A stretch of 23,855 bases of DNA from Candidatus Thorarchaeota archaeon (lineage in GTDB: Archaea; Asgardarchaeota; Thorarchaeia; Thorarchaeales; Thorarchaeaceae): the NCBI GenBank assembly GCA_016839345.1, contig JAEOUL010000208.1, positions 1 through 23,855 on the forward strand, in the 5' to 3' direction. Shown one piece after another: positions 15,906 to 21,186 of the stretch. Position 1 is the stretch's first letter. Each line of letters opens with the position of its first letter. The translations under genes were made by a program, and so were the position numbers. Under the pieces are notes generated by a model. It did no database searches. It was not told where the DNA came from and saw only the letters and a list, made by a program, of their open reading frames with translations.

Positions 15906-16328
15906 CTATATGAGCATGTGGTCAAGTCCTTCCTCTTTGAGGATTTCAGGGAACACACTATACAGTGGTTTGATTTTCGAGAGTAGTCCTAGGGCTTTTG
16001 CAACTGAACCATCAAGCTTGACCTGACCTCTGGCCATTGCTACAGTTGTATTGAGTTTCCCTTGCCAGAACTTGTTAGTTGTTTCCGACTTTGACCAGAC
16101 TGAAATCTCTGGCTCCACATCACTATCAAAGACTAGTGTACCAATCTCCCCTTCGGGACCAGGATCTCTGAAGTTTATTGTCATATGGATCTCTGGATCC
16201 TCTATGTCAAACCTGACTACCACCTGTGATTTGGCGAGTTTCTCCATAATCTCAGTGTTTGTCTTGGCTCTTTCCCAAAACTTGTTGAATACTTTCTGAA
16301 ATTGCTCCTTGCTTTCAAAGGCGGGCAT
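15906..16328 (-). CDS. SCP2 sterol-carrier-like lipid-binding domain protein
   Basis: This single-domain SCP2-like protein of 140 aa is the usual size of stand-alone archaeal and bacterial members. The fold is seen as an N-terminal helix (QFQKVFNKFWERAKTN), a beta-sheet region (VVVRFDIEDPEIHMTINF, GTLVFDSDVEPEISVWSK), and the diagnostic FWQGKLNTTVAMARGQVKLDGSVAKALGL helix-turn stretch at about 87-115. Such domains bind lipids or acyl chains in a hydrophobic tunnel. In archaea, which lack sterols, the ligand is unknown. ATG 16328 has a strong GGAGG nine bases upstream. There is no signal peptide, so it should be cytoplasmic. It lies between glutamine synthetase and the DUF1858 gene on the same strand, without an obvious functional link. 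Confidence 0.88.
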   Translation of the reverse strand: MPAFESKEQFQKVFNKFWERAKTNTEIMEKLAKSQVVVRFDIEDPEIHMTINFRDPGPEGEIGTLVFDSDVEPEISVWSKSETTNKFWQGKLNTTVAMARGQVKLDGSVAKALGLLSKIKPLYSVFPEILKEEGLDHMLI

Positions 16329-16389
16329 AATTTTGCCTCCAATGTATTCTGTGTGATATGGGAGGATAGAAGTCTTTTGGAATTCAGAA

Positions 16390-17691
16390 TCAATTCACAT
16401 GCAGGTATCTATCAATCTCCCACCCAGTGACCTTTGAGGAACCTGGGTTTCCAGTTTTGTTGACGTAGTCTTTCCATTCTTTTCTTCGCATTGCAACGAG
16501 AGTATCTACTACAGAATTTCCTAGAACATCTCTCATTGTTTGACTGTGTTCCAAACTGTAGAGAGCTCTCTCTAATGAGTCGGGGAGTGATCTGGTTGAA
16601 GAGGTTGACTCGTAGAGGTCTTTGTCAGTTGGTCTAGGTGGTTCGATCTTTCTGGTTATACCATCCAAACCCGCTGCTAACATTGTAGCTATAACGAGGT
16701 GTGGTGAAGACGTTGCATCAGGACACCGGAGCTCAATTCTTGCAGCTTTATCAGACCCGTTGAAATGAGGCACACGAATCATGGTGCTACGGTTTCTATA
16801 CCCCCATGCAATCCTTGTGGGTGCTTCAAAACCGGGAACCAGTCTCTTGTATGAGTTGACTGTTGGGGCTAAAATAGCAGCCAAAGTAGTTGCATGTTCA
16901 AGAAGGCCTCCTATGTAATATGTCGCGAGAGGCGAGATAGTGCTGCTTGTTTCAGAGGCGAAGAGGTTCCGTGACCCATCAAGACCCCAGATGCTCTGAT
17001 GGAGATGCATTCCTGAACCATTCTGGTGTGGGAATGGTTTTGGCATAAATGTAGCAACCCGTCCTCGTCGATTTGCGGTTTCTGAGATTACAGTGCGTGC
17101 TAACATAATGTTGTCCGCAGCTACTTCTGCCGGCACATATTGGAGTCCAATCTCTTGTTGACCATTTGCTACTTCGTGATGGTGTGACGTGGTTGGAATT
17201 TGGATGGCGTTCAATGTCCTGATGACTTCCCGTCTTAGGTCCAATGAACCGTCTAGAGGTTGTGAGGAGAAATATCCCCCTTGATCAAGGGGAATCACAG
17301 TGCCATCAGTGAGTCTTTTCACAGTGAAAAATTCTAGTTCACTTCCCACCATTAATTGAAATCCCATTTCCGCTGCCTTGGTTACAACTTTTCTTAAAAT
17401 GTTCCTCGGGTCTCTGGGATGCGGTTGTCTTGAAATCTCATGAATACTGCAGACAATATATGCTGCAGAGGGATCCCATGGCTGTTGAGTTGGGGTGGCG
17501 CACCTTGGCAGAAGGAGGAGATCACTTTCATTTACCGCAGCATATCCGGGGACAGAGGAACCATCAAAGACAAACCCATTCTTAACGACTTCCTCTAGTC
17601 TGTCCATACCGACCTCTATGCTTCTTGTGTGTCCCAAAAGGTCGGTGAAGATTAGTCTAAGGAATTCGGCGTGCCCATGTTCTTTGCTCAT
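16390..17691 (-). CDS. glnA: Glutamine synthetase, type I
   Basis: This enzyme makes glutamine from glutamate, ammonia and ATP as a cytoplasmic dodecamer. The 433 aa fit the short type I (alpha) form. Signature stretches are FDGSSVPGY (near 43), SELEFF with two metal-ligand Glu (near 118), GQQEIG, the ATP-site NGSGMHLHQS (near 225), NSYKRLVPGFEAP and RIELRCPDATSSPHL (near 318). The usual NPYL is SPHL here, a modest deviation. The N-terminal beta-grasp domain is short. ATG 17691 is preceded by GAGGT eight bases away; an in-frame TTG directly upstream is less likely. A long leader with hairpins lies upstream, and an Lrp-type regulator is divergent. A gamma-glutamyl-amide ligase paralogue is a possible alternative. 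Confidence 0.92.
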   Translation of the reverse strand: MSKEHGHAEFLRLIFTDLLGHTRSIEVGMDRLEEVVKNGFVFDGSSVPGYAAVNESDLLLLPRCATPTQQPWDPSAAYIVCSIHEISRQPHPRDPRNILRKVVTKAAEMGFQLMVGSELEFFTVKRLTDGTVIPLDQGGYFSSQPLDGSLDLRREVIRTLNAIQIPTTSHHHEVANGQQEIGLQYVPAEVAADNIMLARTVISETANRRGRVATFMPKPFPHQNGSGMHLHQSIWGLDGSRNLFASETSSTISPLATYYIGGLLEHATTLAAILAPTVNSYKRLVPGFEAPTRIAWGYRNRSTMIRVPHFNGSDKAARIELRCPDATSSPHLVIATMLAAGLDGITRKIEPPRPTDKDLYESTSSTRSLPDSLERALYSLEHSQTMRDVLGNSVVDTLVAMRRKEWKDYVNKTGNPGSSKVTGWEIDRYLHVN

Positions 17692-17733
17692 CAATGGCTA
17701 CCTCTAGGGGTTTCAGTTAATGGTTTGAGAGAG

Positions 17734-17752
17734 CGCACTGCCTCCCTGTGCG
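17734..17752 (-). promoter_or_regulatory. Leader hairpin A upstream of glutamine synthetase
   Basis: Arms CGCAC and GTGCG flank a nine-base loop. On the minus (mRNA) strand the loop contains GAGGCA, which is complementary to an arm of hairpin B at 17799-17815. An alternative long-range pairing is therefore possible. Confidence 0.4.
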
Positions 17753-17798
17753 GACCCTGGTGGGGTGATGAAACTTGAGGTTTCCAACTTTCTTCTGT

Positions 17799-17815
17799 GA
17801 GGCAATGACTGCCTC
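17799..17815 (-). promoter_or_regulatory. Leader hairpin B upstream of glutamine synthetase
   Basis: Six-base arms GAGGCA and TGCCTC enclose a five-base loop, near the predicted 5' end of the glutamine synthetase transcript. Its TGCCTC arm could instead pair with the loop of hairpin A. Confidence 0.4.
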
Positions 17816-17866
17816 TCTCTCCTGCTTTTCATGTTATAATAGGCTATATTGTTTTCCTGCTAAAAC

Positions 17867-17881
17867 CGGAAAGTATTTCCG
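17867..17881. promoter_or_regulatory. Operator-like palindrome 1 upstream of the Lrp gene
   Basis: CGGAAAGTATTTCCG has perfect six-base arms around a three-base centre. A close match (13 of 15) lies 41 bp downstream, about four helical turns away on the same face. It sits in the glutamine synthetase/Lrp intergenic region, just past a TATA-like TTATAATA near 17834. Confidence 0.55.
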
Positions 17882-17903
17882 ATTTTTTCGCTATGGATGA
17901 TTT

Positions 17904-18422
17904 ATGGCGGAAAATATTACCGTTTCAAAGATTGACGAAACTGATCTCAAGCTCCTCGATCTACTACAGAAAGATAGCAAAATGAAAAATGCTGAGCTAG
18001 CTAAACAAGTTGGAAGAAGTATCTCTCGAGTCCATACTCGTGTACAATCCCTACAAGCTCGTGAGATCATCGAGAAATTCACAGTAGTTCTAGATCCCAA
18101 GAAACTAGACAGGGAAACCTTGGCATTTATCTTGGTCACAGTCCGATATCGCGTACCAGGAAAGAAGGATGTTTTGTCACAACGCGAGTTTTGTCAGACG
18201 ATTGCAAAACATCCCCTGGTTCAGGGAGTGCATGTCTTGAGTGGTGAGTATGATGTACTTCTCAAAGTTCGGACAAAGAATATTGATGCAATGAATCGCT
18301 TCATAGTTGATTATTTGCGAGAACTCCCGGAAGTTGATAAAACTCTGACAATGTTCGCAATGGAATCATATTATGACTCACTGGAGCTTCGCGAGCTGGG
18401 TTCAGCATTTCACTCTAAGTAA
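17904..18422 (+). CDS. Lrp/AsnC family transcriptional regulator
   Basis: This 172-aa DNA-binding regulator of the Lrp/AsnC (feast/famine) type has a winged-helix domain at about residues 10-60 (DETDLKLLDLLQKDSKMKN, then AELAKQVGRSISRVHTRVQSLQ). A RAM ligand-binding domain follows at about 75-150 (VHVLSGEYDVLLKVRTKNIDAMNRFIVD). Such proteins form dimers and octamers and often sense amino acids. It diverges from glutamine synthetase, which suggests control of that gene and of itself. Two matching palindromes, one upstream and one over its own first codons, support autoregulation. No ribosome site is obvious before ATG 17904, so the message may be nearly leaderless. The extended tail after residue 155 is a helix not always present in Lrp. 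Confidence 0.93.
   Translation: MAENITVSKIDETDLKLLDLLQKDSKMKNAELAKQVGRSISRVHTRVQSLQAREIIEKFTVVLDPKKLDRETLAFILVTVRYRVPGKKDVLSQREFCQTIAKHPLVQGVHVLSGEYDVLLKVRTKNIDAMNRFIVDYLRELPEVDKTLTMFAMESYYDSLELRELGSAFHSK
17908..17922. promoter_or_regulatory. Operator-like palindrome 2 overlapping the Lrp start
   Basis: CGGAAAATATTACCG, two mismatches from palindrome 1, begins one base after the Lrp start codon. Occupancy would hinder transcription of the Lrp gene itself. Confidence 0.45.
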
Positions 18423-18486
18423 GGGATAGTAAGATTTAGTTCAATGGCTAAGAGGTTGTTTCCAGTTCGACGAATGGAAGGAGTAT

Positions 18487-18783
18487 TTATCTCGAGATCG
18501 ACCGCATCTGGAGACCTACTATTATGCGAAGCCGCGCAATCTCAGCTTCCACTTCCCGGATTCTCTCAATATTTGCATGATAAAGCGGCTTACGCATGTC
18601 CATCAAGTTGGGCACCTTGTGAAGTAGTCTTTGTCTAACGAGCTTCTTCAACGCAAAAGTTACAGTTCTTAGCGGCATCTCTGACTCTCTTGAGAGGTCT
18701 CTTGGAGCCATCGGTCCGTGTTCAGTGATATGATCAAGCACCAGGAGAGCACTTCTCGGGAGGTCATTCGGTGTGAACATCAT
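18487..18783 (-). CDS. Small winged-helix (MarR/ArsR-like) DNA-binding protein
   Basis: This single-domain winged-helix regulator has about 98 residues. The helix-turn-helix lies at about 12-55 (ALLVLDHITEHGPMAPRDLSR, ESEMPLRTVTFALKKLVRQ), followed by a wing (LLHKVPNLMDMRKPLYHAN). A C-terminal charged helix (IERIREVEAEIARLRIIVG) may be a dimerising coiled coil. The layout resembles small archaeal MarR-like proteins. Two ATGs (18783, 18780) follow a GTG at 18795; I chose 18783 since no ribosome site separates them. It is divergent from the double-winged-helix regulator operon across a gap full of inverted repeats, and convergent with the Lrp gene. A role in controlling that shared promoter region is likely but inferred. 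Confidence 0.83.
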   Translation of the reverse strand: MMFTPNDLPRSALLVLDHITEHGPMAPRDLSRESEMPLRTVTFALKKLVRQRLLHKVPNLMDMRKPLYHANIERIREVEAEIARLRIIVGLQMRSISR

Positions 18784-18811
18784 TTTGAATATCACAATCC
18801 AGTTACTCTAT

Positions 18812-18839
18812 CGGCAATAATATTAAGTATATTTTGCCG
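18812..18839. promoter_or_regulatory. Inverted repeat CGGCAA...TTGCCG in divergent promoter region
   Basis: Six-base arms CGGCAA and TTGCCG are separated by sixteen A/T-rich bases. A third CGGCAA lies at 18864-18869. The repeated half-sites suggest a regulator-binding cluster between two divergent regulator genes. Confidence 0.45.
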
Positions 18840-18848
18840 TTTCAACGG
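18837..18848. promoter_or_regulatory. Palindrome CCGTT-TC-AACGG
   Basis: Perfect five-base arms surround two bases, overlapping the end of the preceding inverted repeat. It is a candidate operator half of the same cluster. Confidence 0.35.
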
Positions 18849-18858
18849 TATAACTAAT

Positions 18859-18896
18859 ACTTACGGCAATTAATAAAGCTTAAGTTCACCGTAAGT
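18859..18896. promoter_or_regulatory. Inverted repeat ACTTACGG...CCGTAAGT
   Basis: Perfect eight-base arms flank 22 bases, ending about ten bases before the TATA box of the double-winged-helix regulator operon. A protein bound here could repress or activate that promoter. Confidence 0.5.
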
Positions 18897-18906
18897 GCGG
18901 ATTTGG

Positions 18907-18918
18907 CATATATATATG
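18907..18918 (+). promoter_or_regulatory. TATA box of the regulator/fusion operon
   Basis: CATATATATATG lies 24-35 bp upstream of the GTG start at 18942. The transcript would begin very close to the start, although a GGAG is also present at 18933-18936. Confidence 0.6.
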
Positions 18919-18941
18919 TATGAATAACTGGTGGAGATTCT

Positions 18942-20051
18942 GTGACGAAAAAAAGACCCCGTCTTCAGGATTCAGTCCTCCTAGATGCAATCACGCGACT
19001 TGGAGGAAAGGTCACTGCCTCAGAACTTGGTCAAATCTTGGGACATCCTGATAGAACAATAAGGTACAGAATTCGGCGACTCAGAGAGAAGGGATACTTA
19101 GGACGAGTCTGGCCTCAGACCCTTGATACGAAGTTGGGCCTGGGTGATGCTTCAGTCATACTGGACATGTCTAAAGAGTATAGACACCTCCCCCGTGGAT
19201 TTCTTGATTGTTTTCCGAATCTTTACGTTAACTACGCCGCATTCGGACGGTTCAATGGATACTTAGCTGCGGCTGGCTATCCTATCGAGAATCCCAATAT
19301 CTTGGACCGCATGTTACGAGCAATGAAGCAAATGGGTATAATCAGAAACTCCTATATTCTCAGAACACTTGACTTCCTCTCTATTGCAGGCGACCTGAGT
19401 AAGTACCATCCTACTTCAGGATGGATGTGGGACTGGAGAGAGTGGGTTGAACAGTCGAAACAGACACTCAAGACTGGAGAACGATTTCCTCTGGAGTTTG
19501 ATCAGAGTCCCACCCCGTATGACTATGATCACAAAGACATAGAAATCATAGCCGAACTGAAGATGAATAGCGCAATCACACACAAAGAACTGAGTGAGAT
19601 TATCGACCTATCGGAAACTCAGATCGGAGTTAGGATTCGTCGTCTCCAAGAGGCAAACATCTTGAGAGGGTATGCTTGGTTGACAGAACAGACGCCTGCG
19701 AATATTGTGTTGTATACTTACTTTGAGCTCGAAGAACCCGACCATCCTGCTCTCACATGCTTTCTTCATCTGCCCTTCCGTAAAGAACTCGTCATAGAGT
19801 CAACAGACAAGTTCCTAGTGAGATTGACAATGAACTCGAGTGATGTTGCTGGTTACTGTAGGGGTCTGGAAACAATCCGATCGTATTTTAGATCATACTT
19901 CATTCAGTCCTGTGTGAATATTAGAGTGGTACCTGGTGGAATGCGTAGGTTCTATCATTTGCATAATGAGTCCACTGGTCGGTGGGAGATGCCTGTAGAT
20001 GAGTATATCCAGGACTTGGAGAAGTATATTGAGAAGTACAACAACAAGTGA
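18942..20051 (+). CDS. Double winged-helix Lrp-like transcriptional regulator, paralogue 1
   Basis: This 369-aa protein is built from two copies of an Lrp-like unit. The first winged helix is at about 10-55 (VLLDAITRLGGKVTASELGQ, ILGHPDRTIRYRIRRLREKG). It is followed by an alpha/beta region (VNYAAFGRFNGYLAAAGYP, then ILDRMLRAMKQMGII). The second winged helix is at about 197-243 (DIEIIAELKMNSAITHKELS, EIIDLSETQIGVRIRRLQEA). A second alpha/beta region (KFLVRLTMNSSDVAGYCRGL) follows. The protein ends with STGRWEMPVDEYIQDLEKYI. It should bind DNA, with the alpha/beta parts sensing a ligand. The GTG start has GGAG five bases upstream. An adjacent paralogue starts 16 bp later. Target and ligand are unknown; self-control through the upstream repeats is likely. 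Confidence 0.85.
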   Translation: MTKKRPRLQDSVLLDAITRLGGKVTASELGQILGHPDRTIRYRIRRLREKGYLGRVWPQTLDTKLGLGDASVILDMSKEYRHLPRGFLDCFPNLYVNYAAFGRFNGYLAAAGYPIENPNILDRMLRAMKQMGIIRNSYILRTLDFLSIAGDLSKYHPTSGWMWDWREWVEQSKQTLKTGERFPLEFDQSPTPYDYDHKDIEIIAELKMNSAITHKELSEIIDLSETQIGVRIRRLQEANILRGYAWLTEQTPANIVLYTYFELEEPDHPALTCFLHLPFRKELVIESTDKFLVRLTMNSSDVAGYCRGLETIRSYFRSYFIQSCVNIRVVPGGMRRFYHLHNESTGRWEMPVDEYIQDLEKYIEKYNNK

Positions 20052-20067
20052 TGGAGAAACAGAGAAA

Positions 20068-21168
20068 GTGTCGAAACGAAAACGGAAACTCACAGATGCA
20101 AAGCTTCTGGAAGCCCTCACTGAACTTGGTGGTACAGGCAAGGCTCCAGAGATAGGAAAGATGCTTGGGTTTTCCGAGAGGACAATCAGATACAGACTTC
20201 AACGACTGAAAGAGAAAGGACATCTCTATCATGAATGGCCTCAGACACTTGACGTTAAACTAGGGTTATGTGAAACTGGCCTCTTTTTAGAACCTAGTGA
20301 GGAGTATCGTGATATTCCCCGTGATTTCCTCCTATGCTTCAAGAACTTCTATGTCAACTATGCGACCTACGGACGATATAATGGTCATTTCGCAGCAGGT
20401 GGCTATCCACGTGATGAACCTCAACTGATTGACAAGATGACCCAAACCCTGAAGAAGATGAACATCATCAAAGACTGCTTTAGATTCGATACGATCGATT
20501 ATATACCACTCTCAGCAGATTTGTCAAGATACAGTCCAACAACGGGATGGGACTGGGATTGGAGGGAATGGCTCGAGCAATCTGAGAAGGCAATCAAAGA
20601 TGGTGAACCTTCAGGGTTGGATATTGTCTGGGACCATGGTACTATGGATTATGACCACAAAGACATCGCGATTGTAGCAGAGATAAAGGCCTATGGATAT
20701 ATCTCGCCCAAGCAAATAAGCAAGCAAGTAGGCTTATCTGACACTCAGGTCAGGGCTAGAATTAGACGGCTAATGGATGAGAAAGTGCTTCTGGGATCTG
20801 TATGGCTGATTCCACCCACACCTGATTCGATGATACTTTATACATTTGTTGAACTCGATCCTTCTGATGATTCCGCATTGAGCTGCTATAGGTATCTCCC
20901 ATTTCGAAAGGAAGTGTTTGTTGATAAACCAAACAAGTACTGCATCAAGATTGTGATGAACTCACGTGACTTGGTGGGTTACCTGAAGGCGTTTGAAACA
21001 CTCCGCATCTACTTCGACTCATACTTCTTCCAAACAACCTTGAGTGAAATTGTGACTCGTAGGACAATATATGACTACTACCATCTCCACAAGGAATCCA
21101 CAGGTCGGTGGGAGATGCCAGTTGAGGATTATATTCAAAATCTGGAAAAATTCATGGAAGACTATTAG
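20068..21168 (+). CDS. Double winged-helix Lrp-like transcriptional regulator, paralogue 2
   Basis: This 366-aa protein is a tandem paralogue of the preceding gene and is colinear along its whole length. Shared stretches include RTIRYR..RL.EKG, WPQTLD.KLGL, DYDHKDI and ESTGRWEMPV. It has the same two winged helices (about 10-55 and 195-240) and two alpha/beta parts. I chose GTG 20068, not an upstream ATG at 19999, for two reasons. It gives an N-terminus (MSKRKRKLTDAKLLEAL) that lines up residue for residue with paralogue 1, and a GGAG lies eleven bases before it. The extra upstream residues would only read through the end of paralogue 1 in another frame. It is in the middle of the operon, followed after 18 bp by the trimodular enzyme. 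The two may form a heteromer. Confidence 0.85.
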   Translation: MSKRKRKLTDAKLLEALTELGGTGKAPEIGKMLGFSERTIRYRLQRLKEKGHLYHEWPQTLDVKLGLCETGLFLEPSEEYRDIPRDFLLCFKNFYVNYATYGRYNGHFAAGGYPRDEPQLIDKMTQTLKKMNIIKDCFRFDTIDYIPLSADLSRYSPTTGWDWDWREWLEQSEKAIKDGEPSGLDIVWDHGTMDYDHKDIAIVAEIKAYGYISPKQISKQVGLSDTQVRARIRRLMDEKVLLGSVWLIPPTPDSMILYTFVELDPSDDSALSCYRYLPFRKEVFVDKPNKYCIKIVMNSRDLVGYLKAFETLRIYFDSYFFQTTLSEIVTRRTIYDYYHLHKESTGRWEMPVEDYIQNLEKFMEDY

Positions 21169-21186
21169 ATAAGAACGCTTACATTT

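Noticed and set aside
18444..18638. Plus-strand frame of 64 codons after the Lrp gene
   Set aside because: It overlaps the minus-strand winged-helix gene, which has a recognisable fold; the plus-strand product does not.
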